Shown piece by piece: positions 34,922-43,187 of a stretch of DNA of 64,000 nt. A model generated the notes under the pieces. The model ran no database searches and was not told the DNA's origin. It saw only the letters and a list, made by a program, of their open reading frames with translations. The DNA lies in NCBI RefSeq assembly GCF_042680605.1, contig NZ_JBHUEE010000005.1, positions 62,001-126,000 on the forward strand, read 5' to 3'. This stretch comes from Allobogoriella deserti. GTDB lineage: Bacteria > Actinomycetota > Actinomycetes > Actinomycetales > Actinomycetaceae. The position numbers were made by a program, and so were the translations under genes. The first letter of the stretch is position 1. Every line of letters starts with the position of its first letter.

Positions 34922-35860
34922 TCAGGCGGACTTGGCCTTCTTCTTCGCCGGTGACTTCTTCGACGTCGAGCGCCGCTTGGTGGCGGGCCGGTCCTCCGCC
35001 GGCTCATCGTCTTCCTCGTCGGTCTCGGCCGCCTCCTCGGAGGAGCCGGTGGTGGTGGTGCCGGTCCCGCCCGCGCGGGCCTTGCGCGACTCCTCGACGG
35101 ACTTGCGCAGCGCCTCCATGAGGTCGAGCACCTGCCCGGACTCGGCGGTCTCGCCCTCCTCGGCGAACGGCGAGGCCGTGGACTCACCCTGCTCCACCTT
35201 GGCGGCGACGAGTTCGCGCAGCTGTGTCTGGTACTCGTCGACGAAGTTCTCCGGGGTGAAGTCCGACTCGTAGCTGCTCACCAGGGCCGCGGACATCTGC
35301 AGCTCCTTGTCCGAGACCTCGATGTGCTGGTCGAGCTCGGGGAACGAGGGCTGACGGACCTCGTCCTCCCACAGCAGGGCCTGCAGCACCAGCACGTCGT
35401 CGCGCACCCGCAAGGCCGCCAGTCTGGTCTTCTGCCGGAGGGTGAACGTCACGATGGCGGTCCGGTCGGTTTGCTGCAGCGTCTCGCGCAGCAGCGCGTA
35501 GGACTTCGGCGACTTCGAGTCCGGTGCGAGGTAGTAGGCGCTGCCCATCATGATCGGGTCCACCTGATCGGACGGGACGAACTCCTGGACGTCGATCTCG
35601 CGGCTGCGCTCGACGGGCAGGGAGGCGAAGTCCTCCTTCGTCAGCACCACGGACTGCTCACCGTCCTGATACGCCTTGTCGATGTTCTCGTAGTCCACCA
35701 CCTGTCCGCAGACCTCGCAGCGGCGCTGATAGCGGATGCGGCCACCGTCGGCGTCGTGCACCTGGTGGAGGGGGACGTCGTGGCTCTCGGTGGCGCTGTA
35801 GAGCTTCACGGGCACATTGACGAGCCCGAAGGTGATGGCGCCCTTCCAGATCGCGCGCAC
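34922..35860 (-). CDS. ku: Non-homologous end-joining protein Ku
   Basis: This DNA-end-binding homodimer recruits LigD to double-strand breaks. It has 312 residues with the Ku core MRAIWKGAITFGLVNVPV, CEVCGQVVDYENI, and the bridge region VDPIMMGSAYYLAPD. The last 50 residues are an acidic stretch followed by a Lys-rich tail (TKRRSTSKKSPAKKKA), as in mycobacterial Ku tails that aid DNA binding and sliding. The start is a GTG at 35860. Its partner ligD is 15 kb away rather than adjacent. Confidence 0.95.
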   Translation of the reverse strand: MRAIWKGAITFGLVNVPVKLYSATESHDVPLHQVHDADGGRIRYQRRCEVCGQVVDYENIDKAYQDGEQSVVLTKEDFASLPVERSREIDVQEFVPSDQVDPIMMGSAYYLAPDSKSPKSYALLRETLQQTDRTAIVTFTLRQKTRLAALRVRDDVLVLQALLWEDEVRQPSFPELDQHIEVSDKELQMSAALVSSYESDFTPENFVDEYQTQLRELVAAKVEQGESTASPFAEEGETAESGQVLDLMEALRKSVEESRKARAGGTGTTTTGSSEEAAETDEEDDEPAEDRPATKRRSTSKKSPAKKKAKSA

Positions 35861-35960
35861 GGCGGTGTCCTCTCTGTTGCCGGGACGGCACTGCCTCCAG
35901 TGAACCGGTCAGGCGCCGTCGGCGCCAGGTTTTCGTCCGGACGCCGCCGGTCCCGACCCC

Positions 35961-36341
35961 TCAGGCGGGCTCCTCGATGAGCGAGATGATGTTGCCGTCG
36001 GGGTCGGTGAACCACGCCAGCGTCGGGGTGCCGCGGTGGACGCCGGTCTCGTCCGTGGCGAGGTCACCGTGGTACTGGAGGAAGGTGACGCCGCGGCTGG
36101 TCAGGTCGCGGACGGCCGCGTCGATGTCCGGCACCGTGAGGTTGAGGACGGTGAAGGACGCCGGTGTGTGAGCCGCGGCCTTGGGATAGACCAGGACGCC
36201 CGTGCCTCCGGGGAGGTGGAGCTCGAGCAGTCCGGGCATCTCGGCGTCGCGGACCTCCAGGTCCAGGACGTCGCGGTAGAAGGCGCGGGCACGTTCGGTG
36301 TCGGCCACGGAGAATCCGGTGAAGCCGGTGACGTACTGCAT
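35961..36341 (-). CDS. VOC-family (glyoxalase-like) protein
   Basis: This is a 126-residue single vicinal-oxygen-chelate domain: FTGFSVADTERARAFYRDVL opens the first beta-alpha-beta-beta-beta unit and WFTDPDGNIISLIE closes the second. Metal ligands are not certain. It is the last gene of the seven-gene operon that starts at 40873, 24 bp after the next VOC gene. Such proteins serve as dioxygenases, isomerases or drug-binding resistance proteins. Confidence 0.8.
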   Translation of the reverse strand: MQYVTGFTGFSVADTERARAFYRDVLDLEVRDAEMPGLLELHLPGGTGVLVYPKAAAHTPASFTVLNLTVPDIDAAVRDLTSRGVTFLQYHGDLATDETGVHRGTPTLAWFTDPDGNIISLIEEPA

Positions 36342-36365
36342 GAGAGTCTCCTTCGAGAGGGCGGT

Positions 36366-36758
36366 TCAGGGATCGGCGGAAGCCTCGGCAGCGGCGCCGT
36401 CGACGGGTGCGCCGCCGAAGCCGATCTCGCTGCCGTCGGGGTCGGTGTACGTCACCTTGCGGACGCCGTTCTCGTAGGTCTCGCGTCTCGCCGGTGCAAC
36501 GCCCCGCGCGGCGGCGGCGTCGACGAACGCGTCGAGATCGGGCAGGAAGACCGTCAGCTGGGTGTGCCCGGCGTGCTCGGGTTCCTCCTCGACGGCGAGG
36601 TACCGGTGGTCGTCGAACTCCCACACCGCCTCGGTCGGGTGGGCGATGAACGCGGGCGGTTCGCCGAGCAGCCGTTCGTACCATGCGACGGCGCCGGCGT
36701 ACTCGCGCACCGAGACGACGGCGAAGAGGTCGCAGTTCCGGGTCTGCGGGGTGGGCAT
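36366..36758 (-). CDS. VOC-family (glyoxalase-like) protein
   Basis: This is a 130-residue VOC domain starting MPTPQTRNCDLFAVVSVREY, with YERLLGEPP in the first repeat and VTYTDPDGSEIGFGG at the end. TGAGGAGA precedes the ATG, which I prefer over the longer open frame. It lies 14 bp after the ABM monooxygenase gene in the efflux operon. A second VOC gene in the same operon suggests that both handle one class of compound. Confidence 0.8.
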   Translation of the reverse strand: MPTPQTRNCDLFAVVSVREYAGAVAWYERLLGEPPAFIAHPTEAVWEFDDHRYLAVEEEPEHAGHTQLTVFLPDLDAFVDAAAARGVAPARRETYENGVRKVTYTDPDGSEIGFGGAPVDGAAAEASADP

Positions 36759-36772
36759 GGGTCTCCTCACGA

Positions 36773-37057
36773 TCAGGCCGGCTCGACGGCGGCGATGCGG
36801 TAGCGGCGGACATCCGCGCGGAGCAGCTCGGGAAGATCCGGCTCGGGCCCCGCGCTCGCCCGGAACCGGTCGAGATCCTCTGCGGACGCCCACCGTTCGT
36901 AGACCAGGATCCGTTCCGGGTCCGCCGGGTCGGGCGCCTGGACGAAGTCCAGACACCCCGTCGACGTTCGGGCGTGCTCGGTGATCGGACGGGTGGCCGT
37001 GACGTAGGCGTCGCGGTCCGCCGCTGCGACGTCGAGCCATCCGGCGACGATGAGCAT
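36773..37057 (-). CDS. Antibiotic biosynthesis monooxygenase (ABM) domain protein
   Basis: This is a 94-residue ferredoxin-like ABM protein. MLIVAGWLDVAAADRDAYV and GCLDFVQAPDPADPERILVYERW follow the quinol monooxygenase (YgiN) pattern; these cofactor-free enzymes oxidise quinols or act as small dimers. Its start codon overlaps the upstream hydrolase stop by one base. It is part of the operon 40873-35961. Confidence 0.82.
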   Translation of the reverse strand: MLIVAGWLDVAAADRDAYVTATRPITEHARTSTGCLDFVQAPDPADPERILVYERWASAEDLDRFRASAGPEPDLPELLRADVRRYRIAAVEPA

Positions 37058-37749
37058 CAGGAACCTCCGGTGAGGGTGAGGAGCGTGTCCACGAGTTCGA
37101 CCGGGCGGGAGAGGTAGCCGCAGTGGCCGCCCGGTGTCTGGGCCGCCTCGACGCCGAGGCGCTCGCGGGCAAGACCGCGGACGAATGACGGGCTGAAGAG
37201 CCGGTCGTCGCCGAACGCGACCACCGCCGTCGGGATGTCGGGCCATGCCGGAAGGGGGAACCGTTCGGTCATCATGCTCGCGGCCTGATCCCGGGACCGG
37301 GCCAGCGCCTGAGCGGCGAGGTCGGGGTCGAGATCGTGGAGGAACAGGGTGAGCTCGTCCTCGAAATCGACGCCCTCGGCCGGGGTGAAGCCGCTGGCGT
37401 CCCACCACGCCCCCGCACTCTCACCCGGCAGCGGGATCATCGGCGCGACGAGGACGAGCTGGTGCGCGCCGAGGCGGTCCGCGACGAGCGGGGCGACGAA
37501 GGCACCCCACGAATGTCCGATCACCGTGACGAGTCCGTCCGGACCGGCGGTGCCGGCTGCGGCCTCCACGGTGGCGTCCGACCGGACGGTGTCGATGACG
37601 ACGTCGGCACAGTCGGCGAGACCGGCGTCCTCGTCGTCGCACGGCATGTCGACGGCGACCAGCCGGTGCCCCCGGCGAGCCAGCTCGGCCGCGACGCGGT
37701 GCCACTCCCAGCCGGAACCACCGGCGCCGTGGCAGACGACGAACCTCAT
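37057..37749 (-). CDS. Alpha/beta hydrolase
   Basis: This is a 230-residue alpha/beta hydrolase. The nucleophile elbow is IGHSWG (Ser80), the oxyanion region is CHGAGGSGWEW, and GGHCGY near the end supplies the catalytic His. It resembles the EstC/salicylate-esterase-like group by length. It overlaps the next upstream gene by 4 bp. The substrate is unknown; it may act on the compound exported by the MFS pump at the head of the operon. Confidence 0.8.
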   Translation of the reverse strand: MRFVVCHGAGGSGWEWHRVAAELARRGHRLVAVDMPCDDEDAGLADCADVVIDTVRSDATVEAAAGTAGPDGLVTVIGHSWGAFVAPLVADRLGAHQLVLVAPMIPLPGESAGAWWDASGFTPAEGVDFEDELTLFLHDLDPDLAAQALARSRDQAASMMTERFPLPAWPDIPTAVVAFGDDRLFSPSFVRGLARERLGVEAAQTPGGHCGYLSRPVELVDTLLTLTGGS

Positions 37750-38615
37750 GACGCCTCCCGAACCCGTCCGAGCAGGTGGTCCACCTCGGGCGCGAACGCT
37801 TCGGGCACCATGCCGTGGTCGGCGCCGTCGATGACGCGCAGCTCGGCGCCCGGGATGGCGCCCGCGGTGGCCTCGGCGGCAGTGCGCAGGAACGGCCAGG
37901 TGTCCCGGCCGCGGACGACGGCGGTCGGGACCCGGATCCGGTTCGCCATCGGGGTGACGGTCGGGTGGGCGGCCTGGAGTGCGGCGTCGTAGACGAGGGA
38001 CCCGGCGTCGCGTGTCATGGCGGGGAAGTCCGGTGAGCCGGCGATACCGGCGACCATCTCGGCGGGCAGGCCGACGACCTCGGCCAGGAAGACGCGGACG
38101 GCATCGTCTCGGCGGCGCCGGGCGATGAGGTCTGCAAGAAGGTCGGGCATGGGGGTGTGCTCGTGCTCGTCGGCGTCGGGTCCCATGTCGCCGCCTCCTC
38201 GCACTCCGCTCGTCCCTCGCTCGTGCTCGTCGGCGTCGGAGAAGGGGGGCTCATAGAGCACCAGGCCACGCACGCGCGGGTCGGCGAGCGCAGCGAGAAC
38301 CGTGAGCTGGCTGCCGGAGGAGTAACCCACGAGTGTGGCCTGCCCGCCGACCTCGGTAATCAGTGCCGACAGGTCGGCGAGCTCGCGATCGACCGCGCCG
38401 GCGACGGGAACGCGGCCGTCACGTACCGAGCTGTCGCCCGAGTGGCCCCGGGCGCGCCGGTCGTACGGGACGGCGGTGACGCCGTCGAGGTGGCGGACGA
38501 GGTCGCTCCAGGTGTCCCGACCGCCGAGAGCTCCGGCGACGAGCACGACGGGGGGACCGCTGCCGTGGATCTCGTAGGCCAGAGGGGTGCCGTCGGGGGA
38601 CGTGACGTGCGGCAT
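37746..38615 (-). CDS. Alpha/beta hydrolase with an in-frame repeat insertion
   Basis: This is a 289-residue hydrolase with the nucleophile elbow VGYSSGS (Ser99), the oxyanion strand VLVAGALGGRDTW and the His in DGADHGMVPEAF. Residues 127-152 are odd: DADEHE appears twice, 20 residues apart, around a Gly/Arg-rich stretch that looks inserted. This reflects a 21-bp DNA repeat (listed separately). The insertion falls after the strand VRGLVLYEPPF, at the start of the lid domain, where it could be tolerated. It lies 15 bp after the reductase gene. Confidence 0.8.
   Translation of the reverse strand: MPHVTSPDGTPLAYEIHGSGPPVVLVAGALGGRDTWSDLVRHLDGVTAVPYDRRARGHSGDSSVRDGRVPVAGAVDRELADLSALITEVGGQATLVGYSSGSQLTVLAALADPRVRGLVLYEPPFSDADEHERGTSGVRGGGDMGPDADEHEHTPMPDLLADLIARRRRDDAVRVFLAEVVGLPAEMVAGIAGSPDFPAMTRDAGSLVYDAALQAAHPTVTPMANRIRVPTAVVRGRDTWPFLRTAAEATAGAIPGAELRVIDGADHGMVPEAFAPEVDHLLGRVREAS
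38159..38239. repeat. 21-bp direct repeats flanking a short insertion
   Basis: The 21-bp sequence beginning GCTCGTGCTCGTCGGCGTCG occurs at 38159-38179 and 38219-38239, in a 60-bp period that keeps the reading frame. The 39 bp between are rich in GAGCGAGG/GGAGGCGGCGAC-type purine runs on the coding strand, unlike the host gene. It looks like a small repeat element or duplication inserted in frame. Confidence 0.7.
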
Positions 38616-38630
38616 CAGGTGTTCCTCCCG

Positions 38631-39194
38631 TCAGACCCGAGGTATCGGGTGGCCGGTCGGCGCGTAGTCGAGCAGCACGATGCGCCCGTCGAGAACCCGC
38701 TGGTCGACCAACGCGAGGTCGGCCGGGAGAAGATCCACGAAAGCGGACTCGCGGCCCTCGGTCCCGACGAGCAGCGGGAAGAGCATCAGGCGCAGATGGT
38801 CGACGACGCCCGCGGCGAGCAACTGCCGCACGACGGAGAGGCTGCCGATGGTGCGCAAGGGAGTCGGCGAGGTGGCCTTGAGCTCGTGGACCCGTCCGAC
38901 GAGGTCCCGGCCTTCGACGGAGGTTTTCGGCCAGGCGACCGAGGTGAGCGTCCGGGAGAAGACGGTGATCGGCAGCGCCGTGGTGCGGTGGTAGTCCTCG
39001 TCGCGATGCTCTTCGGGTAGCGACGCGAGAATCTCGTAGGTCCGCCTGCCCATGAGGACGTGCTGGGGCTTGTCGGACTCCGCCCGGATCCACGTTTCCA
39101 GGTCGGGACCGACGTAGCCGAAGTAGCCGGGGGAGCGTTCGCTGCCCGCCCAGCCGTCGATGGAGACGAACAAATCTGCGGTGAGAGTCGTCAT
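38631..39194 (-). CDS. Dihydrofolate reductase/RibD C-terminal domain protein
   Basis: This is a 187-residue NADPH-dependent reductase-like protein of the RibD C-terminal/YyaP group. It starts TADLFVSIDGWAGSE and has VLMGRRTYEI and the late FPLLVGTEGRES. Such proteins are rarely true dihydrofolate reductases and the substrate is unknown. Its ATG overlaps the MFS stop by 4 bp (ATGA), so it is coupled to the efflux pump gene. Confidence 0.82.
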   Translation of the reverse strand: MTTLTADLFVSIDGWAGSERSPGYFGYVGPDLETWIRAESDKPQHVLMGRRTYEILASLPEEHRDEDYHRTTALPITVFSRTLTSVAWPKTSVEGRDLVGRVHELKATSPTPLRTIGSLSVVRQLLAAGVVDHLRLMLFPLLVGTEGRESAFVDLLPADLALVDQRVLDGRIVLLDYAPTGHPIPRV

Positions 39195-40873
39195 CGTGGC
39201 CTCCTGTCGTGTCCACTGTCTTCGGATCCGGACGCCGGTGCCAGAGCCGTGGCGGCGTCCGGCGGCGAGACGAGAGTCGGTGGCATCGCCGCATCGGGGA
39301 AGTCTGCGGGCGAGGTCTCCTCCGCCGGCGCCCGGGTGGGTGGCAGGTGTGCCAACATCAGCCGCACCGCGACCGCCAGGGTGACCAGGAGAACGGCGAC
39401 GACCGTCATGGCCACCGCCGTTCCCGTCATGAACGCCTCCCGCGCCGCGCCGATCAGGGTCTGCGCCGCACCGGTGCCGAGGTCGCTCGCCACTGCCGTG
39501 GCGCCGGCGAGGCTCTCGCGGGCCGCCGCCTCGGCGGCCGGTGACAACCCCTCCGGCAGGTCAAGCACGCGTCGGTAGACGACAGCGCCGAGGCTGCCGA
39601 GTGACGCGATGCCGAGCGCGTAGCCGAGCTCGGCCGAGGCCTCCGACGTCGCCGCGGCGGACCCCGCTCGTTCCGGCGGTGCCGACCCGACGACGATGTC
39701 GGTGGACAAGGTCACCATCGGGCCGCAGCCCAGCTGGAACAGCAGATATCCCGCCGCGAGCAGGACCAGTTCACCGGGATCGACCTGCGTCAGCACGACG
39801 GCGCCGGCCGCGGCCACGAGCAGTCCGACGGCGATGAGCGGCGCGGGTCGGATGCGGCGCGCGAGCACGGGAGCCAGGAGGAACCCCGCGACCGATCCGG
39901 CCACGCCGGGCAGCATGACCAGCCCGGCCACCAGCGGGCGCAGTCCCTCGACGAGCTGGAGGTGCTGGGTGACGAAGTACATCGTCACCCCGGTGACGGT
40001 GATGAGGTGCATGCCCGCGACTGCCGTGGCGAAGGCGCGGCTACGGAACAACCGCAGGTCGACCAGCGGATCGACGAGGCGGAGCTGGCGCCGCACGAAC
40101 ACGCTGCCGATCGCCAGGCCGGCCAGCACGGCGAGCGCCGCCGCCGGATCCCAGCCGTGCCGGGCGAGCTCCTTGAACCCGTACACCGCCGACAGGACGG
40201 CTGCCAGGGACAGGGCGACCGAGACCACGTCGACCCGGCCCGCCGAGGTGTCGCGGTGCTCAGGGAGCAGGATCGGGCCGAGGACGAGCAGCAGCACCAT
40301 CGCTGGAACACCGATGAGGAACGCCGCGCCCCACCAGAACACCTCGAGCAGCGCGCCGCCGACGAGCGGCCCGATCGCGGCACCGCCCATGAAGCACACC
40401 AGCCAGACACCGATCGCCTGTGCGCGCTGCGCCGGGTCACGGAAGAGGCTGCTGATGAGTGCGAGCGTCGACGGGGCGAGCGTCGCTCCGGTCACGCCCA
40501 GCAGGGCGCGCGCCACGACGAGCATGAGCGGATTGACCGAGAACGCGGCGACCACCGACGCGACCGCGAACCCTGCGGCGCCGATCAGCAGCAGCCGGCG
40601 CCGTCCGACCCGGTCACCGAGCGTGCCCATCGTGAGCATGAAACCGGCGAGCAGGAAGCCGTAGATGTCCATGATCCACAGCTGCTCGGTGCTCGAGGCG
40701 CTCAGGTCAGCGGACAGATGGGGCATGGCCAGGAGCAGGACGAAGACGTCGATGGAGACGAGGAGGGCGGGGAGGGCCAGGACGAGCAACGCCGCCCACT
40801 CGCGGCGCGTGGCGCGGGCCGGAACCGCCATCGTTCCACCCGTGGTGAGGGGACCGCGGTCCTGGCGTGTCAT
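39191..40873 (-). CDS. MFS drug exporter, 14-span DHA2 (EmrB/QacA) family
   Basis: This is a proton-driven multidrug exporter of 560 residues with about 14 membrane spans and a long polar tail. Motif A is present as GTLGDRVGRRRLLLIG after span 2, and motif C as GGAAIGPLVGGALLE in span 5. It is the first gene of a seven-gene operon running to 35961 (overlaps of 4, 4 and 1 bp; gaps of at most 24 bp). A divergent HxlR regulator lies 100 bp upstream, and a promoter with TAGTGT is visible between them. Confidence 0.9.
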   Translation of the reverse strand: MTRQDRGPLTTGGTMAVPARATRREWAALLVLALPALLVSIDVFVLLLAMPHLSADLSASSTEQLWIMDIYGFLLAGFMLTMGTLGDRVGRRRLLLIGAAGFAVASVVAAFSVNPLMLVVARALLGVTGATLAPSTLALISSLFRDPAQRAQAIGVWLVCFMGGAAIGPLVGGALLEVFWWGAAFLIGVPAMVLLLVLGPILLPEHRDTSAGRVDVVSVALSLAAVLSAVYGFKELARHGWDPAAALAVLAGLAIGSVFVRRQLRLVDPLVDLRLFRSRAFATAVAGMHLITVTGVTMYFVTQHLQLVEGLRPLVAGLVMLPGVAGSVAGFLLAPVLARRIRPAPLIAVGLLVAAAGAVVLTQVDPGELVLLAAGYLLFQLGCGPMVTLSTDIVVGSAPPERAGSAAATSEASAELGYALGIASLGSLGAVVYRRVLDLPEGLSPAAEAAARESLAGATAVASDLGTGAAQTLIGAAREAFMTGTAVAMTVVAVLLVTLAVAVRLMLAHLPPTRAPAEETSPADFPDAAMPPTLVSPPDAATALAPASGSEDSGHDRRPR

Positions 40874-40909
40874 GGCTGGACGTTCTCCCTGATGTCGGTG
40901 ACGCGGCTG

Positions 40910-40939
40910 ACACTACGGGAAGGGAGTGCGAAAAAACAA
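40910..40939 (-). promoter_or_regulatory. Promoter of the efflux operon
   Basis: On the minus strand TTGTTT (complement of 40934-40939) is followed after 18 bp by TAGTGT (complement of 40910-40915). The predicted start leaves a short leader of about 30 nt before the MFS ATG. The repeats next to the -35 could place it under the HxlR protein. Confidence 0.55.
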
Positions 40940-40964
40940 CTAGGTAGAGCAGAAAAGGGACTAG
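40939..40964. promoter_or_regulatory. Candidate HxlR operator (ACTAG repeats)
   Basis: ACTAG occurs at 40939-40943 and 40960-40964, 21 bp or two helical turns apart, each followed by a GTAG-like element. They sit between the divergent efflux operon and the HxlR gene and touch the MFS -35. Dimeric winged-helix proteins could bind both sites on one DNA face. Confidence 0.35.
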
Positions 40965-40973
40965 CACGGTAGG

Positions 40974-41669
40974 ATGGAGGCCATGGCGGGCAAGCGGTGG
41001 TACGACGACTCGTGCGGGATGGCGCAAGGCTTGAACTTCGTCGGTGACCGCTGGGCGCTGCACGTGGTCCGGGAGCTGCTCCTGGGACCGAAGCGGTTCG
41101 CCGACCTGCGCGCGGACCTACCGAGGATCAGCAGTAACGTGCTGACACAGCGGCTCACCGAGCTGGAAGAACGGGGTGTGCTGCGACGGCGCAGACTGCC
41201 CGCCCCGGCCTCGGTCTGGGTCTACGACCTCACCGACTGGGGGGCCGAGCTCGAGCCGATCATCCGCCAACTCGGGCACTGGGCCGCGCGCTCGCCGCAC
41301 TTCGACCGGAGTTCGCCACTGAGCTGCACCTCGGCGGTGCTGTCCATGCGAACCATGTTCCGCCCGGGTCAGGCCGAGGGCGTCAGTGTGCGGATCGGGT
41401 TCCGCCTCGGTGACCTGACCCTGGACGGCCGCATCCTGGGCGGGGAGTTCGCGATCCAGGCCGTGGACAGGCTGTTCGGTCCGGGCGAGGACGGTGGTCC
41501 CGACGCCGTCGTCACCGCGGCACCGGAGGTGCTCGCCGGCGTCATCTTCCGCGGCCTCGACCTGGACGAGGTGCTGGAGTCCGGCGCGCTGGTGCTCGAG
41601 GGGGACCGGGCGGCGTTCGAGCGCTACCGTGACTGCTTCTCGCTGCCCGAGACCGCCCCGATCGGGTGA
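40974..41669 (+). CDS. HxlR-family winged-helix regulator with extra C-terminal domain
   Basis: This is a 231-residue transcription factor. The HxlR domain occupies residues 1-110: CGMAQGLNFVGDRWALHVVRELLLG, FADLRADLPRISSNVLTQRLTEL and a wing around LRRRRLPAPASVWVYDLT. The remaining 110 residues resemble an SCP2-like sterol/ligand-binding domain, as seen in some actinobacterial HxlR proteins. The ATG at 40983 is an alternative start. It is divergent from the MFS operon and is its likely repressor, with the effector being the pump substrate. Confidence 0.85.
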   Translation: MEAMAGKRWYDDSCGMAQGLNFVGDRWALHVVRELLLGPKRFADLRADLPRISSNVLTQRLTELEERGVLRRRRLPAPASVWVYDLTDWGAELEPIIRQLGHWAARSPHFDRSSPLSCTSAVLSMRTMFRPGQAEGVSVRIGFRLGDLTLDGRILGGEFAIQAVDRLFGPGEDGGPDAVVTAAPEVLAGVIFRGLDLDEVLESGALVLEGDRAAFERYRDCFSLPETAPIG

Positions 41670-41708
41670 GGACGCATTCCGTCGGTCCGCGCTGGGGTCG
41701 GTGTCTGT

Positions 41709-42200
41709 TCAGCGGCGGACCGTCCCGACAGCGCCGAGTTTGCGCTCGGGGTCCAGCCGCCCGGAGATCGTTGCCGAGATCTGCTTGAGCTGGGTGATCT
41801 GCTCTGCGGTCAGGCCCTCGAAGACCAGGGAGCGGACGTTGTCGACGTGCCCCGGCGCGGTGGCGACGACCTTGTCCCATCCGGCGTCGGTCAGCACCGC
41901 CATGGTGCTGCGTCCGTCGGTGGGATCGGGACGGCGCTCGACCCATCCGCGGTCGGAGAGCCGGTCGAGCAGGTGGGACAACCGCGAGACGCTCATGTTC
42001 GCCATGGCCGCGAGGCGGCGCATCCGGATGGTGCGCTCAGGTGCCTCGGACAGGGCGGACATGACGGCGTAGCCGGCGTGTGTGAGTTCCGCGTCTCGTT
42101 GCAGCTGTGCGTCCAGGGCACCAGGCAGCACCATGAGGACGGTCATCAGGGAGCGCCAGGCGTCCTCCTGCTCGGCGGTGAGCCAGTTCGTCTCCGTCAT
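41709..42200 (-). CDS. MarR-family transcriptional regulator
   Basis: This is a 163-residue winged-helix repressor. The HTH and wing are seen in HAGYAVMSALSEAPERTIRM, LAAMANMSVSRLSHLLDRL and GWVERRPDPTDGRSTMAVLT, the last being the DxRxxxVxLT wing of MarR. The start is the ATG complementary to 42198-42200. It is divergent from the QorB-like gene at 42330 with 129 bp between and probably controls it. It converges with the HxlR gene. Confidence 0.88.
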   Translation of the reverse strand: MTETNWLTAEQEDAWRSLMTVLMVLPGALDAQLQRDAELTHAGYAVMSALSEAPERTIRMRRLAAMANMSVSRLSHLLDRLSDRGWVERRPDPTDGRSTMAVLTDAGWDKVVATAPGHVDNVRSLVFEGLTAEQITQLKQISATISGRLDPERKLGAVGTVRR

Positions 42201-42329
42201 CTGCACCAGCGTAGAGGGCGTCGGACCGGCGACGGGTGAGCGGACCACTCGCGAAATAGCCTGGCGACGGCGCCGGTTGCAGTCGACGACGCCGGCCGAA
42301 CCACGGCCGGGAGACGAGGGAGTTCGCGC

Positions 42330-43178
42330 ATGACCACCTACGCCGTCACCGGCACGACGGGACACTACGGACCGATCGTCGTCGACCAGCTGATCGCCCG
42401 CGGCGTCGCGGCGGAGGACATCGTCGCCCTGGCTCGCGCGCCGCACCGCGCCGAGTTGCCCGGGGGCGTCGCGATCCGCGAGGCCGACTACGACCGACCG
42501 GAGACGCTCGGCCCGGCACTCGAAGGTGTCGACCGGTTGCTGCTGGTCTCCGGTAGCGAGGTGGGCCAGCGGGTCGCGCAGCACACCAACGTCGTCGACG
42601 CCGCGAAGCGGGCCGGGGTCCAGCACCTGCTCTACACCTCGATCCTGCGGGCCCCGACCTCGACCCTGCCTCTCGCCCCGGAGCACCAGGAGACCGAGTC
42701 CGTGATCGCGTCCTCCGGGCTGTCGCACACGTTCCTGCGCAACGGGTGGTACATGGAGAACTATGTCGGCGCCGCCGGCCAGCACCTCGAGCGTGGCGTG
42801 ATCGAGCACGCCGCCGGCGACGGGCGCATCGCCGCCGCGACCCGTGCCGACTTCGCCGAGGCGGGCGCCGCCGCCCTGCTCATCGACAACCCGCGGGAGG
42901 CGTACGAGCTCGCCGGCCACGGCTTCACCTACGCCGACCTTGCGTCCCTCCTCACCTCGATCACCGGCACCCGGGTCGAGGCGCGAGCCCTCAGCACCGA
43001 GGAGCTGACCGCGTCGCTGACCGGCGCCGGCCTCGACGAGGGCACCGCGGGATTCCTCGCGGCGCTCGACGCCGGGATCGGCGCGGGGGAGCTCGACGGC
43101 GACCCGGCCGACCTCGAGACCCTGCTCGGGCGGCCGGCGGCCACGCTCGAGCAGGAGCTCCGCGCGGTCCTGGCCTGA
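42330..43178 (+). CDS. NmrA-like NAD(P)H:quinone oxidoreductase (QorB-type)
   Basis: This is a 282-residue atypical SDR with the dinucleotide loop TGTTGHYGPIVVDQL at the N terminus and LLVSGSEVGQRVAQH, typical of QorB. The family reduces quinones with NADPH, often under redox stress. HTFLRNGWYMENY is also characteristic. The adjacent divergent MarR regulator fits quinone or oxidant control. A GAGGGAG precedes the ATG. Confidence 0.85.
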   Translation: MTTYAVTGTTGHYGPIVVDQLIARGVAAEDIVALARAPHRAELPGGVAIREADYDRPETLGPALEGVDRLLLVSGSEVGQRVAQHTNVVDAAKRAGVQHLLYTSILRAPTSTLPLAPEHQETESVIASSGLSHTFLRNGWYMENYVGAAGQHLERGVIEHAAGDGRIAAATRADFAEAGAAALLIDNPREAYELAGHGFTYADLASLLTSITGTRVEARALSTEELTASLTGAGLDEGTAGFLAALDAGIGAGELDGDPADLETLLGRPAATLEQELRAVLA

Positions 43179-43187
43179 GCGTGGCCG

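Noticed and set aside
34922..41669. A new phage-defence system around ku and the HxlR operon
   Set aside because: None of the genes carries nuclease, NTPase-sensor, TIR or toxin domains. The content is transport and small-molecule chemistry plus ordinary NHEJ.
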